A DNA stretch of 35,678 nt from Prado023 sp049688595 (GCA_049688595.1 JBAVLA010000041.1:1-35678); one strand, 5' to 3'. Positions 21,701 through 29,029 are shown, counted from the first letter of the stretch. Numbers and translations: made by a program. Notes: generated from the letters alone by a model not told the origin.

Positions 21701-23581
21701 GGTGACGTCTTCGGCAACGGGATGCTCCAATCCGAGAAGCTCTGCTTGGTGGCGGCATTCGACCACCGGCACATCTTCCTGGACCCTGACCCCGACCCAG
21801 CCGCAGCGTTCGCCGAGCGCAGGCGGCTGTTCGGCCTGCCGAGGTCGTCGTGGGCGGACTACTCCGCCAGCCTCCTATCGCCCGGTGGAGGGGTGCACCC
21901 GCGGTCGGCCAAGTCCATCCGGATCACGCCGCAGGTTGCCCGGGCGCTGGGCATGGCAGCCCACGAGGAGGCGATGACTCCGAACGAGGTGCTGCGCGCC
22001 ATCCTTGCAGCCCCGGTGGACCTGCTCTGGAACGGTGGGATCGGAACCTATGTGAAGGCCTCGACGGAGACGCACGCAGCCGTCGGTGACCGGGCCAACG
22101 ACGCCATCCGGGTTAACGGCGCCGACCTGCGAGTCCGGGTCGTCGGCGAGGGCGGGAACCTCGGCCTGACCCAGAGGGGGCGGATCGAGGCGGCACGCGC
22201 TGGCGTGGCGCTGAACACCGACGCCATCGACAACTCCGCTGGCGTCGACACGTCCGACCACGAGGTGAACATCAAGATCCTCCTCGACCGGCTCGTCTCA
22301 ACCGGTGCCGTGGACCGGGCGGAGCGGGACCCGCTCCTGTTGTCCCTGACCGACCAGGTGGCCGCGCTGGTCCTCAGGCACAACGTCGCCCAGAACACCC
22401 TGCTGCAGTTCGAGGCCCAGCATGGGGCCCCCGCTGTGCCGACCGTGGGTCGCCTCATCCGCAGCCTTGAGCGCACGGTGGCCCTGGACCGCGCCCTCGA
22501 GGCGCTGCCCAGCGACGCCGAGCTGTCGGTGATCACGGCCGAGGGACGCGGGCTGACCACTCCGGAGCTGGCAGTCCTGGTCGCCTACGCCAAGCTGGAC
22601 CTGAAGGCCGCCCTGCTCGATTCGCCGGTCCCCGACGAACGGTTCGCCGGCGCTTGGCTGCGCGACTACTTCCCGGCGGTCCTGGCCGACCGGTTCGTCG
22701 ACCACCTGGCGGAGCACCCGCTGCGGCGGCAGATCATCGCCACGGGCATCGCCAACGACATGGTGGACCGCGGCGGGATCACCTACGCGATGCGGGCGGC
22801 TGAGGAGACCGGCGCCGGGCCGGCCGAGATCGCCCGGGCGTTCGCCGTCACGTGCGGGATCTTCGGCCTCGGCTCGCTATGGGCCCGGATCGACGTCGAG
22901 GAGGGGCGCACGCGGACCAGCGCGCTCAACGGGCTGCGGATCGAGGTCCAGCGACTCCTCGACCGGTCGACCCGGTGGCTGCTGCAGTCCCGCGGGGGGA
23001 CCCTGGACGTCCCCGGTGAGGTGGACCGCTTCCGGGCCACCGTTGCCGCGCTGGCCGAACGGATCCCCGCGCTCCTCGTCGGCGTCGAGCAGGAACGCCT
23101 GGACCGCAGGGTCGCCGACTTCGAGGATGCCGGTGCGCCGCCAGCGCTGGCTGCTGACGTCGCTTCCCTGCTGGACAGGTTCTCGCTGCTTGATGTCGTG
23201 GAGGTCAGCCGGATGACGGGCGAGGACCCAGCCCGCGTCGCCGAGCTGTACTTCACGCTCTCGGACCGCTACCAGGTCGATCACTTCCTGGGTCGGATCA
23301 GTGCGCTTCCCCGATCCGACCGCTGGTCGTCGTTGGCCAGGTCGGCGCTGCGCAGCGACCTCTACGGGGCCCTGGCGTCGCTGACCTCGAGGGTCGTGCG
23401 GGCGACGCCGGAGGGCGGCGAACCTGCGGCCCGGGTCGCGGTGTGGGAGGAGCGCCACGCGGAGGGCCTGGGCAGGGCGCGGGCGACGCTCGCCGAGATC
23501 GGTGGGCAGGAGTCGTCTGACCTGGCGACGCTGTCGGTGGCGCTGCGGGTGATGCGGACCCTTGCTTTCCAGGGTGGCTAG
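18725..23581 (+). CDS. gdh: NAD-specific glutamate dehydrogenase, large type
   Basis: The roughly 180-kDa class of glutamate dehydrogenase, which oxidises glutamate to 2-oxoglutarate and ammonia and usually serves catabolism. The 1618 residues match the class. An N-terminal regulatory region contains ACT-like segments (MPFLVDSVTAEL near residue 95). The catalytic domain begins with EVARGGLRWSDRREDFRTEV, followed by KAQAVKNAVIVPVGAKGGF with the catalytic lysines, and GDMSGDVFGNGML, LLWNGGIGTYVK and VGEGGNLGLTQ in the Rossmann part. Two starts are possible: ATG 18725 with GAGGG five bases upstream, and GTG 18755 with the stronger AGGAGGG seven bases upstream. I list the first; the second shortens the protein by ten residues. 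No neighbouring gene is co-transcribed with it for certain. Confidence 0.93.
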   Translation: MEVLGQEGSAVGFIEGYQWASPRDAAIAALFYRHVDPHDVSGRDEVTMRGCVEALIGAAQVRAPNHALVRATYPTVAEDGWSCGRTVVTVITDDMPFLVDSVTAELNRQGASIHLVVHPIVAVTRDDSGRLLTAESPALGPESEPVLPQMEAVGGLESWMHIELDWRGDTATLAGIEKGVAGILADVRRAVDDWPWMVAEARGLAAQFVAAPPRRLDPDQIGQTIDLLNWLADDHFTFLGYREYRLAGLGGDPGELALVSEPGSGLGLLRSDRAESTSFKDMPPQVRQRAREPRLLILTKANRRSTVHRPVYLDYVGVKIFDRAGQVIGEHRFIGLLSASAYTQSVTEIPVIDRKVRRVREALGFGRATHGGRDLMLFLETFPRDELFAISTDELIAISEAALNLKERRATRLFLRRDDYERFLSCLVYLPRDRYTTDVRLRIQKLLVDQIGGASVEYTARVTESVLARLHMVVRMPRGVALPAVDAEALEARIARAALSWEDLLVVELAAASTEADAHAVLRRYPEGFPEAYRASVSPGDAVSDLAELDLLTGDRPLALSLKPAAAESGAQANARLTLYALSDISLAQVLPVLTSLGAQVVTERLFRLTRTEQGGAAVGAFIYDFGLRATGATSLAQVRRLWEEAFLACWSGRAEIDGFNGLVAAAGLDWRRISVLRAYARYLRQVGSAFSQEYIETAMLANPGIASLLVKVFHARFDPDLPGDRRAQADELRTQIDRQLEDVASLDQDRILRSFLDLIRATLRTNHFQADRPALAIKLFPAHVRDLVHPRPKYEIWVCSPRVEGVHLRFGEVARGGLRWSDRREDFRTEVLGLVKAQAVKNAVIVPVGAKGGFYPKRLPDPAGDREAWLAEGTAAYRVFVGSLLDLTDNLAGSQVVAPARVVRHDGDDTYLVVAADKGTATFSDIANGVAAEYGYWLGDAFASGGSAGYDHKSMGITARGAWESVKSHFRVLGRDIANEPFTAVGIGDMSGDVFGNGMLQSEKLCLVAAFDHRHIFLDPDPDPAAAFAERRRLFGLPRSSWADYSASLLSPGGGVHPRSAKSIRITPQVARALGMAAHEEAMTPNEVLRAILAAPVDLLWNGGIGTYVKASTETHAAVGDRANDAIRVNGADLRVRVVGEGGNLGLTQRGRIEAARAGVALNTDAIDNSAGVDTSDHEVNIKILLDRLVSTGAVDRAERDPLLLSLTDQVAALVLRHNVAQNTLLQFEAQHGAPAVPTVGRLIRSLERTVALDRALEALPSDAELSVITAEGRGLTTPELAVLVAYAKLDLKAALLDSPVPDERFAGAWLRDYFPAVLADRFVDHLAEHPLRRQIIATGIANDMVDRGGITYAMRAAEETGAGPAEIARAFAVTCGIFGLGSLWARIDVEEGRTRTSALNGLRIEVQRLLDRSTRWLLQSRGGTLDVPGEVDRFRATVAALAERIPALLVGVEQERLDRRVADFEDAGAPPALAADVASLLDRFSLLDVVEVSRMTGEDPARVAELYFTLSDRYQVDHFLGRISALPRSDRWSSLARSALRSDLYGALASLTSRVVRATPEGGEPAARVAVWEERHAEGLGRARATLAEIGGQESSDLATLSVALRVMRTLAFQGG

Positions 23582-23624
23582 GGCCAGGCGGATGCGGGCG
23601 GCCAGCGCGTGCCCGCGGCGCCGG

Positions 23625-23630
23625 TACTCT
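23625..23630 (+). promoter_or_regulatory. -10 hexamer of a probable leaderless prfB promoter
   Basis: TACTCT at 23625-23630 is followed by eight bases and ATG 23639. No ribosome binding site is seen before the ATG. Confidence 0.45.
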
Positions 23631-23638
23631 TTGCTGAT

Positions 23639-24739
23639 ATGGCAATCGACTTCCCCTTGGCCCTGGCGGACCTGGAGTCCACCCTGTCCGGCATCGAGGG
23701 CGTCCTTGACCTGCCCCGGATGCGCGCCGAAGTGGCTGACCTGGAGGTGCAGGCGTCGGCGCCGGACCTGTGGAACGACCCTGCCGCCGCGCAGAAGGTG
23801 ACCTCGCGCCTGTCGTTCGTCCAGGGCGAGGTCCGCCGCGTCTCCGCGCTGCGCCGACGCGTGGACGACCTGCCTGTACTAGTGGAGCTGGCCCAGGCCG
23901 AGTCGGACGCCGAGTCGCTGGCCGAGGCCGAGAAGGAGCTCGGGGAGCTGCAGCACGCAGTCGCTGAGCTCGAGGTGCGCACCCTGCTGTCCGGGGAGTA
24001 TGACGCGCGCGACGCCCTGGTGACCATCCGCTCGGAGGCGGGCGGGGTGGACGCCGCCGACTGGGCCGAGATGCTGCTGCGCATGTACACCCGCTACTGC
24101 GAGCGGCACGACTGGGCCTACGAGGTCTACGACATCTCCTACGCCGAGGAGGCAGGCATCAAGTCGGCGACGTTCGTGGTGAAGGCCCCGTACGCATACG
24201 GGACCCTCTCGGTGGAGCAGGGGACGCACAGGCTCGTGCGGATCTCCCCGTTCGACAACCAGGGCCGGCGGCAGACCTCCTTCGCCGGAGTCGAGGTGCT
24301 GCCCGTGACCGAGCAGACCGACCACGTGGAGATCCCGGAGGCCGAGATCCGCATCGACGTCTTCCGCTCCTCTGGCCCCGGCGGGCAGAGCGTGAACACG
24401 ACCGACTCCGCGGTGCGGATCACCCACCTGCCGACCGGGATCGTGGTGTCCTGCCAGAACGAGAAGTCCCAGATCCAGAACCGCGCGGCCGCGATGCGCG
24501 TGCTCGAGGCCCGCCTCCTGGAGCGGCGCCGGCAGGAGGAGCGGGCACAGATGGATGCGCTGAAGGCTGACTCGTCCGGCTCGTGGGGCAACCAGATGCG
24601 CTCATACGTCCTGCATCCGTACCAGATGGTCAAGGACCTCAGGACCGAGCAGGAGACGGGCAACACTGCAGCAGTGCTCGATGGGGAGATCGACGCCTTC
24701 ATCGAGGCCGGCATCCGCTGGCGCCGGCGGACGGCCTGA
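23639..24739 (+). CDS. prfB: Peptide chain release factor 2
   Basis: Releases finished peptides at UGA and UAA codons. The 366-residue protein has the RF2 recognition tripeptide SPF (residues 203-205, in VRISPFDNQ) and the peptidyl-transferase motif GGQ (248-250, in SSGPGGQSVNT). The reading frame is continuous from ATG 23639; the in-frame UGA and programmed +1 frameshift that autoregulate prfB in Escherichia coli and many other bacteria are absent. An in-frame GTG at 23609 would add ten residues not typical of RF2. The next genes are ftsE and ftsX on the same strand. Confidence 0.95.
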   Translation: MAIDFPLALADLESTLSGIEGVLDLPRMRAEVADLEVQASAPDLWNDPAAAQKVTSRLSFVQGEVRRVSALRRRVDDLPVLVELAQAESDAESLAEAEKELGELQHAVAELEVRTLLSGEYDARDALVTIRSEAGGVDAADWAEMLLRMYTRYCERHDWAYEVYDISYAEEAGIKSATFVVKAPYAYGTLSVEQGTHRLVRISPFDNQGRRQTSFAGVEVLPVTEQTDHVEIPEAEIRIDVFRSSGPGGQSVNTTDSAVRITHLPTGIVVSCQNEKSQIQNRAAAMRVLEARLLERRRQEERAQMDALKADSSGSWGNQMRSYVLHPYQMVKDLRTEQETGNTAAVLDGEIDAFIEAGIRWRRRTA

Positions 24740-24806
24740 CCGGGGGCCGACTGAGGTGATCGGAGTCCGGCTGCCGGGGATCCACGTGGACTCGTCGCAC
24801 GCGCGG

Positions 24807-24826
24807 TCGACGCCCCGGCGCGTCGA
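24807..24826 (+). terminator. Possible weak hairpin between prfB and ftsE
   Basis: TCGACGC (24807-24813) pairs with GCGTCGA (24820-24826) around a 6-nt loop. The perfect palindrome TCCACGTGGA lies just upstream (24781-24790). Either could attenuate or end prfB transcription, but neither has a T-tract. Confidence 0.3.
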
Positions 24827-24853
24827 GTGCGGGCGTCAGGTGGGTGGTCCTGC

Positions 24854-25543
24854 GTGATCCGCTTCACCAACGTCACCAAGCACTACCCGTCCCAGACGCG
24901 GCCGGCCCTCGATGACGTGAGCCTGGAGGTCACCAAGGGGGAGTTCGCGTTCCTGGTCGGCGCGTCGGGCTCGGGCAAGTCGACCTTCCTTCGCCTGGTC
25001 CTGCGGGAGGAGCGTCCGACGAGCGGCAGCGTGCTGGTGGCGGGCAAGGACCTCGTCCGGCTGCCGAACTGGAAGGTGCCGCACCTGCGCCGCCAGATCG
25101 GCGCGGTGTTCCAGGACTTCCGGCTGCTGCCGAACAAGACCGTCTACGAGAACGTGGCCTTCGCGCTGCAGGTGATCGGTCGGCCGAGCGCCCACATCAA
25201 ACAGGTGGTGCCCGAGGTGCTCGACCTCGTTGGCCTCGCCGGCAAGGAAGGCCGGTACCCCGACGAGCTGTCCGGAGGTGAGCAGCAGCGGGTGGCGATC
25301 GCCCGGGCCTTCGTCAACCGGCCGATGATCGTCATCGCCGACGAGCCGACCGGGAACCTGGATCCGGCGACCAGCGTGGGGATCGTCCGCCTGCTCGACC
25401 GGATCAACCGGACCGGCACGACGGTCGTGATGGCCACCCACGACGCGGCGGTGGTTGACAAGATGCGCAAGCGGGTGATCGAGCTCGACCACGGTCGCGT
25501 GGTGCGAGACCAAGCACGCGGGGTGTACGGGGTCGTGCGTTGA
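24854..25543 (+). CDS. ftsE: Cell division ATP-binding protein FtsE
   Basis: The ATPase of the FtsEX complex, which in actinobacteria transmits energy across the membrane to activate peptidoglycan hydrolases at the division site. The 229-residue protein has Walker A GASGSGKST (36-44), the Q-loop Gln87 in VFQDFRLLPNKTVYENVAF, signature LSGGEQQR (139-146), and Walker B IVIADE (159-164). It starts at GTG 24854, giving the usual MIRF N-terminus; an in-frame GTG nine codons earlier is less likely. ftsX begins ten bases after the stop. Confidence 0.94.
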   Translation: MIRFTNVTKHYPSQTRPALDDVSLEVTKGEFAFLVGASGSGKSTFLRLVLREERPTSGSVLVAGKDLVRLPNWKVPHLRRQIGAVFQDFRLLPNKTVYENVAFALQVIGRPSAHIKQVVPEVLDLVGLAGKEGRYPDELSGGEQQRVAIARAFVNRPMIVIADEPTGNLDPATSVGIVRLLDRINRTGTTVVMATHDAAVVDKMRKRVIELDHGRVVRDQARGVYGVVR

Positions 25544-25553
25544 GGGGGCCAGG

Positions 25554-26462
25554 ATGCGGGTGAGGTTCATCATCGGGGAGGTGCTCACCGGCGTCCGGCG
25601 CAACCTGACCATGACCGTGGCCGTGATCATCACTGTGTCAGTCTCCCTGGCCCTGTTCGGCGCGGGCCTGATGGTCCGCTCGCAGGTCGAACTCATGAAG
25701 GACTACTGGTACGACAAGGTCCAGGTGTCGATCTACTTGTGCGGCTCGACGTCGGAGGTGCGGTCGTGCGGCTCCGGCGCGGTCACCCAGGCGCAGCGGG
25801 AGGACATCCGCGCTGACCTCGACTCGCTCCGGCCGCTGGTCCAAGAGGTCTACTACGAGTCGTCCGCGGAGGCCTTTGCCCGGTTCTCCGAGCAGTTCAA
25901 GGGCGCCCCGATCCTTTCGAACATCACGCCGGACCAGATGCCCGAGTCCTTCCGGGTGAAGCTGTCCGACCCGACCAAGTACGACGTCGTCGCCAGCGCG
26001 TTCATCGGCCGTTCCGGGGTTGACTCGGTGAACGACCAGCGTCGCGTGCTGGACAAGCTGTTCGCGATCCTCAACGGGTTCCAGACCGGGGCGCTGGTGA
26101 TCGCCGCGATGATGCTGCTGGCCACAGTCCTGCTGGTCGCCAACACGATCCGTGTGGCCGCGTTCAGCCGACGTCGCGAGACTGGGATCATGCGCCTGGT
26201 CGGGGCGTCGAACCTCTACATCCAGCTGCCCTTCCTGCTCGAGGCGGCCCTGGCTGCGACCATCGGTGCCCTGATCGCCATCGGCCTGCTGGCGCTGCTC
26301 AAGGCGATCCTCGTGGACGGGGTGCTCACGCCCAGCTTCCAGTTCACCAGCTTCGTCGGCTGGGACGTCGTGGCCCAGGTGTCCGCGATCGTGTTCGTGA
26401 CCGGCATCACGCTGGCGTCGGTCGCCGCCTTGATCACGCTGCGCCGGTACCTGCGCGTGTGA
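25554..26462 (+). CDS. ftsX: Permease-like cell division protein FtsX
   Basis: The membrane partner of FtsE, 302 residues. Membrane helices are predicted near 20-41, 178-200, 224-250 and 270-294, with a large extracellular domain between the first two. That domain contains two cysteines nine residues apart (Cys63, Cys72) that could form a disulfide. The cytoplasmic loop RRRETGIMRLVGAS contacts the ATPase in this family. The gene follows ftsE immediately and precedes a secreted coiled-coil/LytM protein, its likely extracellular partner. Start ATG 25554 with a G-rich ribosome binding site. Confidence 0.94.
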   Translation: MRVRFIIGEVLTGVRRNLTMTVAVIITVSVSLALFGAGLMVRSQVELMKDYWYDKVQVSIYLCGSTSEVRSCGSGAVTQAQREDIRADLDSLRPLVQEVYYESSAEAFARFSEQFKGAPILSNITPDQMPESFRVKLSDPTKYDVVASAFIGRSGVDSVNDQRRVLDKLFAILNGFQTGALVIAAMMLLATVLLVANTIRVAAFSRRRETGIMRLVGASNLYIQLPFLLEAALAATIGALIAIGLLALLKAILVDGVLTPSFQFTSFVGWDVVAQVSAIVFVTGITLASVAALITLRRYLRV

Positions 26463-26471
26463 CGGGGGCGG

Positions 26472-26477
26472 TATTCT
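26472..26477 (+). promoter_or_regulatory. Possible internal -10 box before the LytM peptidase gene
   Basis: TATTCT at 26472-26477 lies 10 bases after the ftsX stop and would give a leader of about 50 nt with GGAAGGAA before ATG 26536. It may allow separate expression of the hydrolase; no -35 box is clear. Confidence 0.3.
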
Positions 26478-26535
26478 GGGGGATCGTCGTGAACGTCGTG
26501 GGGGGATTCGTGGTCGGCGCGGAAGGAAATGGCGT

Positions 26536-27798
26536 ATGAGGGCATTGCGGGTTGGGGGTGCCCTCGTGGCTGCGGCTGCCCTCCTCCTGGTCCCACTGAG
26601 CCCGGTGACTGCGGACACCGACAGCGACAAGCGGCGTGCGGACGCTGCCCTGGCCGACGTCGGCAGTGACCTGCAAGCGGCCAACGCCAAGCTGGATGAG
26701 GCGATCCGGGACCTCGACGACGCGCGTACGAAGCTCCCGGCGGCGCGCGAGGAGCTCGCTGCCGCCCGGAAGGCTGCTGCTGCTGCCGCCGAGGCAGACC
26801 TGAAGGCCCAGGTGGAGCTCGAGCAGGCGACCGCTGCTGCGGCTCGGGCTGAGCGGGAGCGGGCCGAGGTCGAGTTCCAGATCAAGGAGTTGCAGAGCCG
26901 TGTGGGCAACCTTGCCCGCGAGGTCTACCAGAACGGTGCGCTGGCCGATTTCGACCTGCTGATAACCGCAGCTTCCCCGACCGAGCTCTCGGACCGGGCA
27001 GCCGCCATCGACGCCGTGTCGCGCGTGAACAACCAGACGCTGGCCCGGATGGCTTCGATCCGTGCCGAGCTCGCCCTCAAGGAAGCCCGCCTGGAGGCCC
27101 TCCGGGCGCAGGTTGAGGACAAGCGCGAGCGAGCAGGCGCCGCGCTCAAGGATGCCGACAAGGCCCGCGACCGGGCGGCGGCTGCCAAGGCGAAGGTCGA
27201 TGCGCTCGTCGCCAAGAAGGCAGCGGCGCTGGACATCGCCTCCTCCGAGCGGGCGCGCGTGCTCAAGCAGTACAAGTCGGTCGAGGCCGAGCAGCAGCGG
27301 ATCGCGGCCCTCCTCGCGAAGGAGGCGGCCGCCGAGGCCGCCCGGCTCGCAGCGGGCGGGAAGATGGGCTTCACGCCGACCGGCCGCCGGGGCTTCGTCT
27401 GGCCCATCCCGGGCGTTGGAGTGGGGCAGGGAGTCGGCCCGCGCACCCATCCCGTGTACGGCTACCGGTCCTGCCACACGGGTGTCGACCTGGGCGCCCC
27501 GTCCGGCACCCGCATCAGGGTGACTGCGGCGGGAACGGTCGTGTCAAACTCGTCGGGCGGGCCTTACGGGAAGCACACGCTCGTGGCGCACGGCAACGGC
27601 GTGTACTCCATGTACGCGCATATGTCCCGGTTCGGCGCTCGGGAGGGGGAGACCCTCAGGGCCGGCGAGGCCGTCGGATACGTGGGCAGCACTGGCTACT
27701 CAACCGGCCCCCACCTGCACTTCGAGATCCACATCGGGGCGAAGCCCTACAACCCGATGGGGTGGTTCGGCGGGGAGAGGGAGTCGGTCGGCTGCTGA
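26536..27798 (+). CDS. Secreted coiled-coil M23 (LytM) family peptidase, EnvC/RipC-like position
   Basis: A secreted 420-residue protein. Residues 1-26 form a signal peptide ending in TVTA-type sequence, residues 30-270 are Ala/Glu/Lys-rich coiled coil in two blocks, and the C-terminal LytM domain spans about 295-410. The zinc ligands are present: His314 and Asp318 in CHTGVDLGAP and His393/His395 in HLHFEIH, so unlike EnvC this domain may be a real endopeptidase. In mycobacteria FtsX recruits the coiled-coil hydrolase RipC through the same kind of architecture, and the gene lies directly after ftsX here. The stop overlaps the smpB start (TGATG). Confidence 0.9.
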   Translation: MRALRVGGALVAAAALLLVPLSPVTADTDSDKRRADAALADVGSDLQAANAKLDEAIRDLDDARTKLPAAREELAAARKAAAAAAEADLKAQVELEQATAAAARAERERAEVEFQIKELQSRVGNLAREVYQNGALADFDLLITAASPTELSDRAAAIDAVSRVNNQTLARMASIRAELALKEARLEALRAQVEDKRERAGAALKDADKARDRAAAAKAKVDALVAKKAAALDIASSERARVLKQYKSVEAEQQRIAALLAKEAAAEAARLAAGGKMGFTPTGRRGFVWPIPGVGVGQGVGPRTHPVYGYRSCHTGVDLGAPSGTRIRVTAAGTVVSNSSGGPYGKHTLVAHGNGVYSMYAHMSRFGAREGETLRAGEAVGYVGSTGYSTGPHLHFEIHIGAKPYNPMGWFGGERESVGC

Positions 27799-28274
27799 TG
27801 GCCCGTGAGTCGGGGCGGCGGATGATCGCCCAGAACAGGAAGGCGCGGCACGACTACCACATCGACGCGACCTTCGAGGCTGGCATCGTGCTGGTCGGCA
27901 CGGAGGTCAAGTCGCTTCGGGAAGGACGGGCCAGCCTTGTCGACGCCTACGCGCAGTTCAGCGGCGACGAGCTCTTCCTGCACGGCCTGCACATCCCGGA
28001 GTATGTCCACGGCACCTGGACCAACCACGCTCCCCGCCGGGTGCGCAAGCTGCTCCTGAAGCGCTCCGAGTTGAATCGGCTCGCGGCCAAGTCGAGGGAT
28101 CCCGGGGTCGCCCTCGTGCCGTTGTCGATGTACTTCAAGGACGGATACGCGAAGGTGGAGATCGCGCTGGCGCGCGGCAAGAAGGCGTACGACAAGCGGC
28201 AGTCGATCGCCGAGCGGGATGCCAAGCGGGATATCGCGAAGGCGATCGGTCGGCAGTTCAAGCGGGGGGAGTAG
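27798..28274 (+). CDS. smpB: SsrA-binding protein
   Basis: Binds tmRNA and delivers it to stalled ribosomes for trans-translation. The 158-residue protein begins at ATG 27798, overlapping the previous stop, and has the family's NRKARHDYHID start, TEVKSLREGRASLVDAYAQ, HNHAPRR-type RNA-binding region (NHAPRRVRKLLLKRSEL), YFKDGYAKVEIALARGKK, and the basic C-terminal tail RDAKRDIAKAIGRQFKRGE. A longer in-frame start at 27762 is inside the upstream gene. Its RNA partner ssrA lies 154 bp downstream on the opposite strand. Confidence 0.96.
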   Translation: MARESGRRMIAQNRKARHDYHIDATFEAGIVLVGTEVKSLREGRASLVDAYAQFSGDELFLHGLHIPEYVHGTWTNHAPRRVRKLLLKRSELNRLAAKSRDPGVALVPLSMYFKDGYAKVEIALARGKKAYDKRQSIAERDAKRDIAKAIGRQFKRGE

Positions 28275-28327
28275 GCGCGTCCTGCGCTCGCCAGTCCGGT
28301 CCGGCCCGTCGTCAGCCCGCCCACGCT

Positions 28328-28411
28328 CGAATCGATCCAAGATCGCTGGCACACGACCCCAGCGGACTTGGAGCCATCCACTGCGGGGGCTCGCAGACTT
28401 GGATCGATCCG
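28328..28411. repeat. Three copies of the 19-bp intergenic repeat between smpB and ssrA
   Basis: One direct copy (28328-28346) and two inverted copies (28362-28380 and 28393-28411, whose complement is CGGATCGATCCAAGTCTGC) fill most of the gap between the two convergent genes. The first two can pair over about 13 bp with two mismatches. The spacer before the last copy contains GGGGCTCG, matching the spacer at 4800-4807. The position fits a bidirectional terminator. Confidence 0.7.
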
Positions 28412-28427
28412 AGGGGATCGCCCGAGG

Positions 28428-28799
28428 TGGAGGTGCCGGGAATCGAACCCGGGTCCATCGGTGTCTCTCAGGGTCTTCTCCGGGCGCAGCCACGCTGTCG
28501 TGTTCTCGACCTCCGCGCTTCGTGTGGCACTGCGCGGATCACGGTCCAGCAACTGTTAGGTTTTCCGTCCCACCCCGTTACCGGGTGAGTTGGTGAGTCT
28601 CCTCAACGACGCCAGAGTCGGGGCGGAGACGCCCCCGGTCTGACGGACGCATTATCGCTCAGGCCGCGAGGGCGAAAGCGTTGGCGTCAGTGCGCTTGTA
28701 GTTGGCACTTGTGTTCTCGGCAGGTCGTTATCGAGATAACTGCCATCCTCGGCCCGCTTCTCCCGTCGACCACAGCCGACGTCGAAACCTGTCACCCCC
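28428..28799 (-). ncRNA. ssrA: Transfer-messenger RNA (tmRNA)
   Basis: Rescues stalled ribosomes with SmpB. The 5' end GGGGGTG pairs with CACCTCC at the 3' end to form the tRNA-like acceptor, with discriminator A at 28428 and CCA not encoded. The 3' T arm reads GGGTTCGATTCCCGG, and the 5' part has the conserved GGTTTCGAC. The mRNA-like part encodes a tag ending in ANAFALAA and a UGA stop. GC-rich segments between the tag and the 3' end are compatible with the usual pseudoknots. About 372 nt, one piece, on the strand opposite smpB. Confidence 0.96.
28659..28721 (-). other. tmRNA tag-peptide reading frame
   Basis: Read on the minus strand from GCC at 28721, the frame gives AENTSANYKRTDANAFALAA and a TGA stop at 28661-28659. 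The resume codon could be this GCC or the following GAG; the frame itself is fixed by the conserved FALAA end. The hydrophobic C-terminus should be read by ClpXP-type proteases. Confidence 0.85.
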
Positions 28800-28805
28800 C
28801 TGTTG

Positions 28806-28834
28806 AGTTGTCACCGGTCATCCCGGCACCACAA
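28806..28834 (-). promoter_or_regulatory. Candidate ssrA promoter
   Basis: On the minus strand TTGTGG (28834-28829) and ACAACT (28811-28806) are 17 bp apart, and the second is seven bases before the GGGGGTG 5' end of tmRNA. The -10 is imperfect, but the spacing to the RNA end is right. Confidence 0.5.
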
Positions 28835-28990
28835 GGATACCGCCGACCCCCTGGCACTGTCACCTGTCCGATTCGTCGGCATGCGGTCGGCCGGCCGTGC
28901 CGGCCCTGCCTGATGCCGCGGGAACCGGGCTCCCGTCCGGGATTCGCGGCGCTGGCCGCTCCCTCGGTCACCGGGCGGAGGGGGCCACTG

Positions 28991-29006
28991 CGTCAATAGG
29001 CTGGAG
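28991..29006 (+). promoter_or_regulatory. Candidate phosphofructokinase promoter, shared 16-nt element
   Basis: CGTCAATAGGCTGGAG contains the -10-like TAGGCT (28996-29001), 28 bases before ATG 29030. The identical 16 bases precede pgm in the same orientation relative to the gene. No -35 consensus is visible, so the shared bases may include an activator or alternative sigma site. Confidence 0.5.
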
Positions 29007-29029
29007 TGCACACTCACGGAGGGAACGCC

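Noticed and set aside
28709..28999. Open frames on the plus strand across the ssrA promoter and tmRNA 5' part
   Set aside because: They overlap a tmRNA with clear ends and tag, and have no ribosome binding site or recognisable sequence.
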